Of a DNA stretch of 64,000 bases, positions 58,601 to 63,580 are shown one piece after another; the stretch's first letter is position 1, and the number at the start of each line of letters is the position of its first letter. A program made the position numbers and the translations under genes. The stretch is taken from positions 1 through 64,000 of the forward strand of contig JAAEAF010004313.1 in NCBI GenBank assembly GCA_011037195.1. Reading direction: 5' to 3'. Under the pieces are notes generated by a model. That model did no database searches. It worked only from the letters and a program-made list of their open reading frames with translations, and was not told the DNA's origin. The DNA is from Triatoma infestans (Eukaryota > Arthropoda > Insecta > Hemiptera > Reduviidae).

Positions 58601-61600
58601 AGAGATCTTGTATAAGTTGCTAAGAGAGGACCCGGATCGCAGAAGGAAAATGGATACACTTAGGCTTCGATGGAAAGTCGCAACTGGATGGTGGCTGCAA
58701 AAGCGTGTTGAGGAGGCCATGACCCAAAACAATGGGTTGTAGCGCCATTATGTGTGTGTGTGTGTGTAGATTAATTATAATTCACTTGTGGTAAAGGTAA
58801 AAAGTTACTTTGGGACGATGAAGGATTGCTATACAAGAACAAAAAAGATAATGAGAAAGTGATAGAAATATTAGGAGAAGATACTTTTGCGCATGCGCAA
58901 GAAAGCTTTCCAAATTTATGTTTGTTTGTACTAACCTCTATTCCAGCGGAAGTGCGAATCTTTCCCTCCAGGTCGGTGTAGTCGTCTTCACTTTCCTCAC
59001 TAGAGCTTGGACTATACTTACGATGACTTGGAATTTCTCTAAGATCTTGGACTTCATTATTTTGACTAGACGATAAATTCTTAACAAAAAGGAAAGATAA
59101 AAATATAATAAAAATAAAAGTAATTGAATGAGCGCTTTTTTTGTGGCTTTCGTTAAGGTCAAGTAAAATACACACTTTTGGCAAGGATGTGCTAACTGTT
59201 CTTGGCTTCTCAACTTCGGACAAGGAAGCCGATTTCCAGACATGCGCACTGACATCTTTTACAGAATTGCCAGCACTCACTGAGTCACCGTCAACACACT
59301 GAAACAATTCAATCCCCCAAACTCTGAACAAAATCTTATTAAACCTTAAATATTAAATAGACGATAGAATCATATAATGGTACTTCAGGTTATCCCAGTC
59401 TGACAAACCCCATACTGTCCGGCTCTCGTTGGTAAAACCGAGACAAAACATCAAGTTCCAGGTTTTCAGTTATGCTGACCACTCACTTACACACAAACAC
59501 ATCAATTTCTAGAAAACACTTTCTCGTATTCTCAATTCTGGTATGAATTGACATAGTTATAACTGACAGATGGTAATCTGTCAATTATAACTATGTCAAT
59601 TGTATGCCCAGTTGGCTTGGCAAGGTTTAAACACACTTTTATGGATCCCGAAACCTTTCTAGGTTGTTGCCTAGGCAATGGCCAATGGGAATAAATACCA
59701 GTTTATGTCGGGTTAGCAGCAAATCAAAGTTGTGGTGGAAGATATATCTGTGGATAAAGGGAAGCGAAGGAGTTCATTAAGGGGACTCCTCGCAGAGGCT
59801 TACGGCAGACAAGGCGGCCTCTTGGGCCTTAAGGATTGGGGTTCGTTATTCCAGCAGCACTGTAGAATAAGGAAGCCTATTGGATCTGACCAATAGTGTG
59901 GTCCATTACAGGTGTTTTGGTTGAGCGGAGGAAGTGATACATATCCACCTGTTATTGGGGTGGAGGCCTGGCAACAGTGAAATTTTCTTCCAATTGGTCG
60001 AGAACGAGCACGAGAAGCACCTCTCTGGCGGCTTTGGAGCCTAGACTTGCGTACATAATCCGAGCTAGCAGCTAACGAAAGTTGACCAGAGATTCATTTT
60101 GGGTGGCGATGATGGAGGGCCGTTTGCACTATTTGTCCCTTTCTTTGTTCTATTCCAAATTCTTTGAAGGAAAACTGTTGGCATCATTTTAGACAGAATT
60201 TGGAAAAACTATTCAGCAAAACAGCATTTCCGGTACTTTCGTATTCCATATCATGTTTGAGCTTCCGGCTAAAATTTTTTTTTTTTTTAGTCAAAAAATT
60301 GGAATACTTGCCCATTGAACCAGTGATTGTACTAAAAATTTTACTGGATTCCCAGCTGCTCGTATGATGTCAACTGCATATTCATGACTCGCCTGTCTTA
60401 AATCGATTCCATCAACTTCCAAAATACGATCACCAGTCTAAAATTGAAAATTTAAATAAAGAAATTAATGATTAAATTTTTTTTTTTTTTTTGTATAGAA
60501 GGTTAAAAAATATATAAAGTTTCGAAGGGCATATTGCAGAAATGAATCAGCTTCAAGTAATAGCTACATCTAGATATAATCTCGGATTCAGACGTAAAAA
60601 AAAATGCTTCTATGCCCTTCATTGGTGAGCCAAATTTACTGGCTTAGACCAAATTGGTTCTATGTTCTAGAAGATTGCAGGAGCTATCTTTCTCCAAGTT
60701 TGTAGTCTGGACTATTGTCCAGACACCTCAAGACCTCACAATGGGAGTCTTTGAAGAGGTGGCTTTATGGGGGATTAAACTAGGTCGTTTGCCCCTTTAT
60801 TGGTGGGCGAATTCATGTGTCACGATCACATTGGTTGTAAGCTGTAGAAGGCTGGCTAAAGCTTTTTCCAAGGATGTCCTAGTATGGACCATAGTCTCTG
60901 GGTTAGCTATATGAGGCCTTGGGATAGCTTAGCGCTTAGTCCCTCCCCAAAACAAAAATTTAAAATAATAATTTTCGTTTAGTAGTACTGGTGGAGGCAT
61001 GAGATCACCCAACCCTACAGTGCCCCTTTTCTGTTATCCCAGAATCCGGGAACGTTCTAGAGGAGTTCTGGAGATCAGTTGATTTTCATTCTCTAACCGG
61101 GTCCACATAAGCTGGGATGGTATATGTCCAACCTTTATGGCAGCCAGGCAACTCAGGCATGGAATTCTTTCTCCAACACTTGGTAAATACCCAGACAAAA
61201 TCTGCAGGTGCTATCGTGTTCTAGGCTAAACTTCTTCAGGTGCTTCCTGAGTCTACAATGCCTGGTGAGGAAACCCGTCAGCATGCGAAGCTTATTTTTA
61301 TTCAGACTGATGCACAGACTTCAGTTCTTTTCTGGATATAACTACCCAAACAAGTCTTAGCCTGCTTCAGTTCTGGGAGTGTCTTGCACAGCTGCGCCTT
61401 CTTCACTTCCTCCTAATTTCTGAGCTCTTGCCGGAGATACTAGTCGCTTATACCACACAAAGATTTTTTTACTATCTGCCAAGGTGTGATAAGATGGCAC
61501 ATCTCGCTTTAAATTTGTGGCAATTCTTGTGTATTCAACTTGAATTGAGTTTCAACCCTACTGGAAATACGGTTAATTTTCTCGAGCCAATAGCTTGGAA

Positions 61601-63580
61601 GAATAGCAATTTTAGTCGAATTTTCCATGATTTTCCACGCAGTTGGCACATTTTAAACTTGCATTTTTATAATTTAGTTGGCATTCCTTGGACTGGTGAT
61701 AACCTGAACATTTGTCACGTCTCTTGGTGGTTCCAATTTGGACATACGGACTAAAACTGTACGGCATTACTAAACGTTCCAACCTCAATAGAATTCAAAC
61801 CCTTCAGTGAAAACTTTCCGTCGCAATGTCCCAAGCCCTTTTTTACTATGATCTCCAACCACACCATTCACAACGACCTAAGAAGATTAGGTCGTTTAGG
61901 ATTAGGATCGTTTGTTAACGATCTCGCAAAATCTCAAGACACCTAACTCTTCATCCAAATCCCTTCGTCCAAGCCCTCTATTCAATCTCACTCCCAGGTA
62001 ATCCCAAAAAACGGCTGAAGAGCAATTGACCCTGAATAACTAATGTCAGTTATAACTGGATAACCGCCATTCATAACATTGCATGATACAGTTTTCTTTG
62101 TATCAAATTTACTTGTATTTATATATATCATGCCGTTGTAAATCATCAATAAATAAATAAAAAAATTTAAAAAAAAATGATGCTGTATGTAATCTTGTTT
62201 AATATTTCATATAAAATAAGGTTTGTTGAAAATGTGGCTGGGTCCGCAATGCTGGATAACATCCATTATTTTATCCGTCGTAACAAGCATATTAGATTTA
62301 TTCCTGACCGGTTTCGGATATTCATCCATCTTCAGAGCAAATTCACCAAGTTTGTGTAGAGAGTTCACTTCAACTAAATGTTTCTGTAGACTCACACTTG
62401 TTGGTTGTATGTATGTGGGAAGGTTATAAGGTTATGTTACTAAATGTGTGTGTTCCATGATAAAGTGAAATTATTATAAATTGTGATTAGGCATTAGAAA
62501 ATAGTGTGTAATAAGTAGCATGTTTTGAAGAATAGTTTATAACTAAATTTTAAGACGGTTGTTAAACATGCACAGTGTTTTATCAAGTCATTTTCATTTG
62601 GGGGGGGTAAGTTATTTCAGGAGTAAACTGTATTAATAAGATTAGATAAATTTTAAGGAAAGGCAATTAAAGGATTAATTTTTAAAGAGAAAGGTACTGC
62701 AAAGTTTATGGACAATGAAAAGTTTGTACAAGTAAAAAATAAAAGTGAAAAAGAAGCAGGGTTAGTATAAGAGAACATGTAAGTAAATTGATATGTAAGA
62801 AGATGGTAGCCAACAGCAAATTGGAGATGATTTTAAATTAGTAATAAAGGAAATCAAATGAATGTTTTATTTTTTCATGTTTATTTTAAATGATATTAAT
62901 TTATATTTAAATTACATTAAGAATATGATGTGGTGGCGTTTGTAAAGGTATTTTTAATAGGGCACGGTAGGCTATTTCAAATTATCATGAAACACACACA
63001 TTTAGTAACATAACCTTGTAACCTTCCCACATACATACAACCAACAAGTGTGAGTCTACAGAAACATTTAGTTGAAGTGAACTCTCTACACAAACTTGGT
63101 GAATTTGCTCTGACGATGGATGAATATCCGAAACCGGTCAGGAATAAATCTAATATGCATGCTACGACGGATAAAATAATGAAAATAAAGTTTATTTAAA
63201 ACTAGGAGTAAGAGACAATAAAAAGGGGTTGTACAGTAGAAAGATGCATTCTCGCCCACGTCGACATAATCTATGAAATTAGGAGGGGGATGTGCGATGT
63301 TATCTTAGGAGAATCATAGACTCCACCATGCTTTGTTGAGCAAGACATCCCAGTTGTTGAACATATGCCATCCCATCTCGTGCCCGGTTAGAGAACGAAA
63401 ATCACCTGGGGGGCACTAATGACCTCAGAAGTTGATGTACAAACAAATAATAATAATAATAAATAGGCAGATTACCTTAAGTTGACCAGTAATTCCGGCT
63501 GGGCTGTCTGGAAGTACATTTTTTATAAAAATCCCTGAGATTGCTGAACAGCTGTCCGGTCCAGCATTGTATAGATCAAC
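25970..63580 (-). CDS. Multi-PDZ scaffold protein, MPDZ/PATJ type (16 exons, both ends incomplete)
   Basis: Sixteen minus-strand exons join in phase to give about 675 codons. They encode the end of one PDZ domain (63476-63580, 60321-60437), a linker, and four more PDZ domains with carboxylate-binding loops GLGIS, GLGIM, GLGIS and GLGLS. The order and linker (DQFGYTT...KKKYGSEGG, then [20 protein letters not shown]) match the region around PDZ7 to PDZ11 of vertebrate MPDZ/MUPP1 and the corresponding part of PATJ/INADL. These scaffolds organise the Crumbs/PALS1 complex and signalling proteins at the apical cortex and junctions. Drosophila Patj has only four PDZ domains, so this is the longer form seen in other animals. 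MPDZ and PATJ cannot be told apart here because the N-terminal L27 domain is outside. The 3' end is uncertain: TAA lies directly in frame at 25966-25968, but GTAAGT there also looks like a donor. Confidence 0.88.
26180..27340 (-). repeat. Intron with non-LTR retrotransposon debris
   Basis: The segment GCCCTAATTTAGCCCCACAAA and the 3' tail TAGACCTTTCAAGGTCGCAA (about 27308-27327, plus sense) recur in other element remnants at 34600, 36585 and 17580. No intact frame. The strand of the parts is mixed. Confidence 0.4.
27448..27600 (-). CDS. Multi-PDZ gene exon 15 of window
   Basis: [10 protein letters not shown] closes the fourth domain. [20 protein letters not shown] opens the fifth, with KGVFIADI before donor GTGAGC at 27442-27447. 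Confidence 0.9.
27829..27984 (-). CDS. Multi-PDZ gene exon 14 of window
   Basis: [40 protein letters not shown] and [11 protein letters not shown]: nearly the whole remainder of the fourth PDZ domain, close to the vertebrate MPDZ counterpart. Donor GTTAGA, phase 0. Confidence 0.93.
28070..28480 (-). repeat. Interspersed repeat B, second copy, with a SINE fragment inside
   Basis: Reverse complement of 1640-2020 (GGATCCGAAGAGCGGAGAAG, CAGTTTACGACCA, CTATCTACTACTTCTCATCA). It is interrupted at about 28205-28262 by the 3' part of SINE family 2 (TTTGGTAGTTGGACGTTAAG). Confidence 0.6.
28480..28680 (+). mobile_element. Hammerhead-bearing Penelope-type repeat, one arm
   Basis: Contains CTCTGTGCAAGTCTTATGTT, a core CTGACGA at 28595-28601, GAAAC, CCGGTC and GATG (28624-28627), then GACCACAAACCAGAAGCAGG. 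Stem II is decayed. Shares its 3' part with 9303-9343. Confidence 0.55.
28907..29082 (-). CDS. Multi-PDZ gene exon 13 of window
   Basis: The linker [20 protein letters not shown] leads into the fourth PDZ domain: [20 protein letters not shown] and SDTPL, followed by donor [20 protein letters not shown] is characteristic of MPDZ PDZ10. Confidence 0.92.
29363..29552 (-). CDS. Multi-PDZ gene exon 12 of window
   Basis: Ends the third PDZ domain ([19 protein letters not shown]), then a Ser/Lys/Pro linker of about 43 residues. Donor GTTAGT in phase 1. Confidence 0.85.
30501..30572 (-). CDS. Multi-PDZ gene exon 11 of window
   Basis: Twenty-four codons, [20 protein letters not shown], continuing the third PDZ domain. 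Donor GTAAGT (30495-30500), phase 0 at both ends. Confidence 0.9.
30655..30760 (+). mobile_element. Deletion derivative of the hammerhead fold-back
   Basis: Begins with TTGTGGTGGTTGGTTCCGCA, the outer end of the full element (compare 9017 and the complement at 48130-48165), then jumps straight to CCGAAACCGGTCAATGACC and GGCTACCACGGAAAATGTCT. The ribozyme core has been lost. Confidence 0.55.
30903..31095 (+). repeat. SINE family 2 copy
   Basis: Head GTTGGTGTAGTGGTTATGAG, B box CCGTTCGAGTCCC, tail GGACGTTAAGCCAGCCTGAA. About the same length as 16512-16705. Confidence 0.65.
31422..31523 (-). CDS. Multi-PDZ gene exon 10 of window
   Basis: Thirty-four codons with the binding loop [20 protein letters not shown] and [12 protein letters not shown]. 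The donor GTAATT is followed within 20 bases by the terminus of a family A repeat. Confidence 0.9.
31560..32760. other. Intron, decayed retroelement sequence
   Basis: The stretch 31920-32720 has scattered open frames on both strands and an end (GGCACCAATAGGGTATCC...) like the 3' tail of the non-LTR elements here. No domain can be read reliably. Confidence 0.3.
32775..32831 (-). CDS. Multi-PDZ gene exon 9 of window
   Basis: Only 19 codons ([19 protein letters not shown]). LRTIAIKK is the first strand of the third PDZ domain. Phase 0 at both ends, acceptor GAGCAG, donor GTAATT. Confidence 0.8.
32840..33170 (-). repeat. Family A fragment, minus strand
   Basis: ATAAAAGTGATAGACCTATATATG and AAATTGCACTTAG marks. 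Ends in a G run at 33141-33151. Confidence 0.4.
33170..33375 (-). pseudogene. Non-LTR retrotransposon 3' fragment
   Basis: The reverse complement matches 36470-36650 closely (GGCCTGATTAAGAGGGCGAA, AATGAGGCTCGCCCTCCCC), so it is a 3' end of the same element in the opposite direction. No frame survives. Confidence 0.55.
33660..33757 (+). repeat. 36-bp tandem repeat, about 2.7 copies
   Basis: The unit beginning GCGTTATATTTCAAATAACC starts at 33660, 33696 and 33732, exactly 36 bases apart and without visible differences. It lies inside a family A copy, so it is a recent local expansion. Confidence 0.85.
34005..34074 (-). CDS. Multi-PDZ gene exon 8 of window: linker
   Basis: Seventy bases: [20 protein letters not shown], then KEE. 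It enters in phase 2 and leaves in phase 0, consistent with both neighbours. Confidence 0.8.
34180..35220. other. Intron with retroelement debris
   Basis: Phrases such as GCCCTCATTTAGCCCCACAAA and GGAACACATAGCTCCTGCC recur at 26270-26370 and 60670, suggesting remnants of one non-LTR family. An (AAT)n run precedes the next exon at about 35207-35221. Confidence 0.35.
35227..35321 (-). CDS. Multi-PDZ gene exon 7 of window
   Basis: Completes the second PDZ domain ([20 protein letters not shown], then PLFKIIALR). Phase 2 exit with donor GTGAGT at 35221-35226. Confidence 0.9.
35450..35960 (-). repeat. Family A copies, minus strand
   Basis: Marks ATAAAAGTGATAGGTCTATA, AATCGTTGCAGTCG and AGTAAAGTGGCACTTTTAG. 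Two overlapping pieces. Confidence 0.5.
36129..36650 (+). pseudogene. Non-LTR retrotransposon 3' end, frame-broken
   Basis: The frame includes [20 protein letters not shown], then [19 protein letters not shown] (the GHC...L...H motif after the RNase H domain) and, in another frame, [14 protein letters not shown]. The 3' tail is ACAATAGACCTCTTAGG. Confidence 0.6.
36767..36978 (-). CDS. Multi-PDZ gene exon 6 of window
   Basis: Starts [20 protein letters not shown] and holds most of a PDZ domain: [40 protein letters not shown]. Donor GTAATA follows GAG in phase 0. Confidence 0.92.
37140..37860. other. Intron, nothing firmly recognised
   Basis: Short frames on both strands and a 3'-tail-like phrase near 37800. 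No domain or repeat boundary could be supported. Confidence 0.3.
37860..38870 (+). repeat. Family A copies
   Basis: One copy ends at GTGAGTGTTTCACACCAG (37983-38000). A second begins at about 38010 and ends near GAGTGGTTCATACCAGATTT (38836-38855). Confidence 0.55.
39280..40130 (-). mobile_element. Penelope-like retroelement remnant (GIY-YIG domain, fold-back, ribozyme-like end)
   Basis: On the minus strand, 40126-39850 encodes [24 protein letters not shown] and, one frame over, [20 protein letters not shown]: the GIY-YIG endonuclease domain at the C-terminus of Penelope-like reverse transcriptases. Downstream in the same direction lie an inverted repeat (39355-39480 against 39680-39810, containing GCCTACCACC and AACATGGTGAT) and a hammerhead-like sequence (39284-39322). 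No reverse transcriptase core was found and the frame is broken. Confidence 0.75.
39284..39322 (-). ncRNA. Degenerate hammerhead-like motif
   Basis: Reading the minus strand: CCTGAAGA (39313-39320), then a CTCAT/ATGGG stem, AAAAC where GAAAC is expected, and GTC. The loss of the invariant G suggests it is inactive. Confidence 0.4.
40449..40682 (+). repeat. tRNA-derived SINE, best-preserved copy
   Basis: A box TAGCTAAGTGGTTAGCG, B box GGGTTCGAGTCC, body CCTAGGAGCCTCTACAGCTC, 3' end GCGCCAATGACCATAGATGT and an A-rich tail. The head looks like a tRNA but the following structure does not form a full tRNA. Confidence 0.7.
40778..40820 (+). ncRNA. Hammerhead-ribozyme-like motif
   Basis: Core CTGACGA, one T, a 6-bp stem II closed by AAA, GAAAC and the triplet GTC in ACCGGTC. 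Stem II differs in sequence from the 9265 copy but keeps pairing, which supports a selected RNA structure. Confidence 0.55.
40960..41440 (+). repeat. Family A copy, 3' part
   Basis: Contains TTTAAAACATTTCACTGG and AACCGGAAGTACGCTTTTAC and ends at GTGTGAGTGTTTCACACCAG (41418-41437). Confidence 0.55.
41735..43030 (-). repeat. Family A copy, minus strand, long
   Basis: Starts with the reversed terminus AATCTGGTGTGAAACACTCC (41729-41748) and runs through three CTTCCGG blocks (about 41893, 42319 and 42932) to TATCGTTTTTGAGCTATGTA. Internally duplicated: the terminus recurs near 42181. Confidence 0.55.
43060..43602 (+). pseudogene. 3' end of a jockey/CR1-like non-LTR retrotransposon with an (ATT)n tail
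   Basis: Across two frames it reads [18 protein letters not shown], then [59 protein letters not shown] and [12 protein letters not shown] before TAG at 43459-43461. This is the usual C-terminal region of reverse transcriptases in this group. The untranslated end carries AATAAAGATT followed by (ATT)n at about 43548-43602, a typical microsatellite 3' tail. Confidence 0.7.
43620..44580 (-). pseudogene. C-terminal part of a non-LTR retrotransposon protein
   Basis: An open frame from 44517 to 43870 (215 codons) reads [40 protein letters not shown], a CRLCN...HII..C zinc-finger-like block and [20 protein letters not shown]. These motifs are common in insect retroelement polyproteins, downstream of the reverse transcriptase. 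The frame may be broken near 43920, and the RT domain itself is missing. (ATT)n runs flank it on both sides (43548-43602, 44600-44672). Confidence 0.65.
44600..44672. repeat. (ATT)n microsatellite
   Basis: A long run of ATT following a short AAT stretch. It marks the edge of the retroelement fragment at 43620-44580. Confidence 0.9.
44690..45150 (-). repeat. Family A copy, minus strand
   Basis: Includes GGGGACCTCAAAACTGATAT and ACGCACTTCCGGTTCTTCTG, running to TTTTTCGTTTTTGAGATACG. Confidence 0.5.
45160..46400 (+). repeat. Composite family A element, left arm of a large inverted pair
   Basis: Begins CTATTTCTTAATCCTAGTAG and includes a (GT)n tract at 45300-45330. At about 45540 it switches into a second family A unit (CACCGGAAATATCCG). 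The same composite with the same junction occurs reversed at 49270-50850. Confidence 0.65.
46430..46600 (-). repeat. Degenerate arm of a hammerhead-type repeat
   Basis: The reverse complement resembles the 62200-62420 arm (GGGTCTGCAATGTGTTGGAT, CCGTCGTGCTATGTATA). The core reads CTGATGG and is decayed. Confidence 0.4.
47101..47860 (+). pseudogene. Non-LTR retrotransposon remnant interrupted by a SINE
   Basis: [19 protein letters not shown] in the plus frame near 47255 matches the post-RNase H motif of the other remnants. The sequence stops at 47431 and resumes at 47713 after the SINE. Confidence 0.5.
47432..47697 (-). mobile_element. tRNA-derived SINE with 15-bp target-site duplication
   Basis: GCGACCTGAGGAGAT occurs at 47417-47431 and again at 47698-47712, identical, so 47432-47697 is a clean insertion on the minus strand. 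Its head (47697 to about 47624) is tRNA-like: TTGGTCTAGTGGCTAGCGCA, an anticodon arm CTCGC-CTTTCGT-GCGAG with anticodon TTC (Glu) and GGGTTCGATTCCC. The T arm and acceptor stem are offset by two bases, so it is not a normal tRNA gene. The 3' part contains GCATCGTGATGCTGCTCGTG and ends GGGCTGTTGCGCCATAGGG. Confidence 0.85.
47907..47944 (-). ncRNA. Hammerhead-ribozyme-like motif, intact copy
   Basis: On the minus strand: CATC, CTGAAGA, T, GGGCG-AA-CGCCC, GAAA, CCGGTC, GATG, 38 bases with every core position in place. The variable seventh core base is A here, T at 9269 and C at 40783, as expected for N7 of the hammerhead. Confidence 0.65.
48050..48087 (+). ncRNA. Hammerhead-ribozyme-like motif, partner copy
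   Basis: CATC, CTGAAGA, stem II and GAAAC as in the facing copy, but with CCGTC in place of CCGGTC (one G lost) and GATTG in stem I. Confidence 0.5.
48270..48810 (-). pseudogene. Non-LTR retrotransposon 3' fragment
   Basis: The minus-strand frame reads [20 protein letters not shown] and [15 protein letters not shown], the GHC...L...CxxC motif of the family. Upstream, [20 protein letters not shown] (48598-48680) is in another frame. Confidence 0.65.
48830..49270. other. Intron, (CA)n and unclassified sequence
   Basis: A (CA)n run at about 48843-48866. Nothing else recognised. Confidence 0.4.
49270..50990 (-). repeat. Composite family A element, right arm of the inverted pair
   Basis: Starts with the reversed terminus TCTCGTGTGAAACACTCACA (49281-49300) and passes three CTTCCGG-type blocks. 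At about 50495 it joins ATGTAGCAAACCTACCTACA, the same internal junction as at 45540. (CA)n at 50694-50720 mirrors (GT)n at 45300-45330. Confidence 0.65.
51053..51835 (+). repeat. 157-bp satellite-like tandem array, five copies
   Basis: The phrase TAGTTCTC starts at 51053, 51210, 51367, 51524 and 51684, with spacings 157, 157, 157 and 160. Each unit contains GATATATACTAGAATA, TTGCATTAATGTACT and GTGGACTGACA. The units differ at only a few positions. Confidence 0.92.
52147..52283 (+). other. Terminal-exon-like ORF, unidentified, inside the multi-PDZ intron
   Basis: A T-rich tract and ACCTAG (acceptor AG at 52145-52146) precede an open frame reading [40 protein letters not shown] and LQGV, then TGA at 52281-52283. 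The segment has balanced base composition between AT-rich flanks and looks like conserved coding DNA. I do not recognise the protein. No upstream exon of the same gene was found. It may be a retrocopied or transduced exon, or the last exon of a nested plus-strand gene. The preceding phase would be 1 (two bases, CT, complete the first codon). Confidence 0.45.
52690..52908 (-). repeat. Family A copy, part before the mariner insertion
   Basis: Reversed terminus (TGTTGTGAAACACTCACACA at 52745-52764) and ACACTTCCGGTTTACTAATT. Interrupted at TTGTA (52908). A long A run precedes it (52659-52688). Confidence 0.6.
52909..54165 (+). mobile_element. mariner-family DNA transposon, inactivated
   Basis: 1257 bp. 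The 30-bp termini starting TTAGGGTGAGTCATAAAAAA on the left and, reversed, TATGGGTGAGTGATAAAAAA on the right match at 26 of 30 positions. TA is duplicated at 52907-52908 and 54166-54167. The family A host sequence (GAATTGTA / TAATCAAC) is continuous when the element is removed. Confidence 0.9.
53110..54090 (+). pseudogene. mariner transposase pseudogene
   Basis: Frames in order: an N-terminal helix-turn-helix ([35 protein letters not shown]), a degenerate first catalytic region (VICDKKMD), then [14 protein letters not shown], holding the second Asp, and HPAYSPDLP...SDYHLF, holding the third, consistent with DD34D mariner transposases. At least three frameshifts and internal stops, including a run of A at about 53634-53645, prevent a product. 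Described only; no repaired reading is given. Confidence 0.85.
54166..54770 (-). repeat. Family A copy, part after the mariner insertion
   Basis: Continues the same copy as 52690-52908: TAATCAACTAGGATAGCACT, TATAAACGCACTTCCGGTCA, TACTTCCGGTTGAGG, ending TTCATTTTTGAGCTATGCTG. Confidence 0.6.
54780..55080. other. Intron, nothing recognised
   Basis: AT-rich DNA with repeated TTAATTAATA-like words. No repeat family assigned. Confidence 0.4.
55080..55345. mobile_element. Hammerhead-type repeat, tail-to-tail pair
   Basis: The forward arm has the motif at 55169-55206. The reverse arm (about 55265-55330: GAGATATTTTCCGCGTTAGG, CTTCATTTTGTGGTCATGGC) faces it from the other side, with the ribozyme core reduced to CATCAGGATATTTT. 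Confidence 0.55.
55169..55206 (+). ncRNA. Hammerhead-ribozyme-like motif, decayed stem II
   Basis: CATC, CTGATGA, then AGGCG-AA-CATCC (two mismatches against the GGGCG/CGCCC form), GAAAC, CGGTC, GATG. Probably weak. Confidence 0.45.
55350..56345 (+). repeat. Family A, near full-length plus copy
   Basis: Starts ACTTTCTCTTCCTAGTAAGA (55358-55377), contains all blocks in order (CACCGGAAATATCCG, CTCAAAAACGAAAAACC, ACCGGAAGTACCACATTAC, ACCGGAAGTGCG, ACCGGAAGGGCGC) and ends GTGTTTCACACCAGATTTTT (56323-56342). This is a good reference for the unit, about 1 kb, with no protein frame. Confidence 0.7.
56670..57620 (-). repeat. Family A minus copy and hairpin
   Basis: Reversed blocks up to GACCTCAAAACGAATATATC and CGATATCGG. 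Just beyond, 57667-57718 forms a hairpin with perfect 20-base arms (GAATTATTACTTTCTCCTTG), which look like two family A ends facing each other. Confidence 0.6.
57845..57935 (-). CDS. Multi-PDZ gene exon 5 of window
   Basis: Encodes [20 protein letters not shown] and [10 protein letters not shown], ending in phase 1 with donor GTAAGT (57839-57844). The next exon supplies the two remaining bases of an Asn codon across a 20.9-kb intron. Confidence 0.85.
58020..58560. mobile_element. Penelope-like remnant, GIY-YIG domain on both strands
   Basis: Minus strand from about 58506 to 58420: [28 protein letters not shown], the GIY-YIG endonuclease core. Plus strand 58505-58556: [18 protein letters not shown], the downstream part of the same domain in the opposite direction. 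The left part (58020-58330) shares GCCATATTGACTGCCTTCTT and TTTAGACAGTTTCTCTC with 39390-39640. This is a rearranged head-to-head pair of the 39280-40130 element. Confidence 0.7.
58560..58760 (+). other. Short coding-like fragment, unidentified
   Basis: The plus frame around 58640-58740 reads [20 protein letters not shown] and [17 protein letters not shown] before a stop. Basic and protein-like, probably the end of another transposable element. A (GT)n run follows at 58749-58768. Confidence 0.3.
58936..59079 (-). CDS. Multi-PDZ gene exon 4 of window: acidic linker
   Basis: Forty-eight codons, phase 0, with [18 protein letters not shown], an acidic Ser-rich stretch typical of casein-kinase-type sites. 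Separated from exon 3 by an intron of only 96 bases. Confidence 0.72.
59176..59298 (-). CDS. Multi-PDZ gene exon 3 of window: linker
   Basis: Forty-one codons ([20 protein letters not shown]...) between a TTGTTTCAG acceptor and a GTGTGT donor, phase 0 at both ends. Unconserved-looking linker. It could be a cassette exon, since skipping it keeps the frame. Confidence 0.6.
59546..59601. repeat. Perfect-arm hairpin
   Basis: AATTGACATAGTTATAA and its complement, extended by TGACAGA/TCTGTCA with one extra base on each side, around a TGGTAA loop. Confidence 0.8.
59602..60320. other. Intron with retroelement debris
   Basis: About 59700-60130 has balanced composition and phrases such as AGGGGACTCCTCGCAGAGGC, but no clear domain. 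A family-A-like GCATTTCCGGTACTTTC lies at 60223. Confidence 0.35.
60321..60437 (-). CDS. Multi-PDZ gene exon 2 of window
   Basis: Thirty-nine codons completing the PDZ domain: [20 protein letters not shown], then ending [11 protein letters not shown], as at the end of MPDZ PDZ7. Donor GTTCAA at 60315-60320 is weak but is in the right phase and place. Confidence 0.82.
60440..62160. other. Intron, retroelement debris
   Basis: The phrases AGGAGCTATCTTTCTCCAAG and GGCTTAGACCAAATTGG recur in the remnants at 26300 and 34500, so an old non-LTR element probably covers about 60600-61450. No reliable frame. From 61450 to 62160 nothing is recognised. Confidence 0.35.
62301..62339 (-). ncRNA. Hammerhead-ribozyme-like motif
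   Basis: Minus strand: CTGAAGA, T, GGAT-GAAT-ATCC, GAAA, CCGGTC, AGG. Stem I pairs TTGCT with AGGAA with one G/G mismatch. Stem II differs from the GGGCG form but pairs fully. Confidence 0.6.
63106..63144 (+). ncRNA. Hammerhead-ribozyme-like motif
   Basis: Plus-strand partner of 62301-62339 with CTGACGA in place of CTGAAGA. Only the variable N7 position has changed and the rest is the same. Confidence 0.6.
63185..63475 (+). repeat. Intron with a SINE-like end and (AAT)n
   Basis: TGACCTCAGAAGTTGATGTA and the AATAATAATAAT tail at about 63449-63462 look like the 3' end of a SINE similar to 40449-40682. The head is not recognised. Confidence 0.35.
63476..63580 (-). CDS. Multi-PDZ gene exon 1 of window
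   Basis: Thirty-five codons, phase 0 at both ends, reading [20 protein letters not shown]: the middle of a PDZ domain. The first part of this domain, including its GLGF loop, must lie in an exon to the right of the window. Confidence 0.85.

Larger units (their letters stand above)
62200..63185. mobile_element. Hammerhead fold-back with long spacer
   Basis: The left arm, about 62225-62440, and the right arm, about 63005-63178, are reverse complements (GGATATTCATCCATCTTCAG against its complement; ACACTTGTTGGTTGTATGTA likewise). The spacer of about 560 bases is AT-rich and non-coding. Each arm has an intact ribozyme-like motif. Confidence 0.75.
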
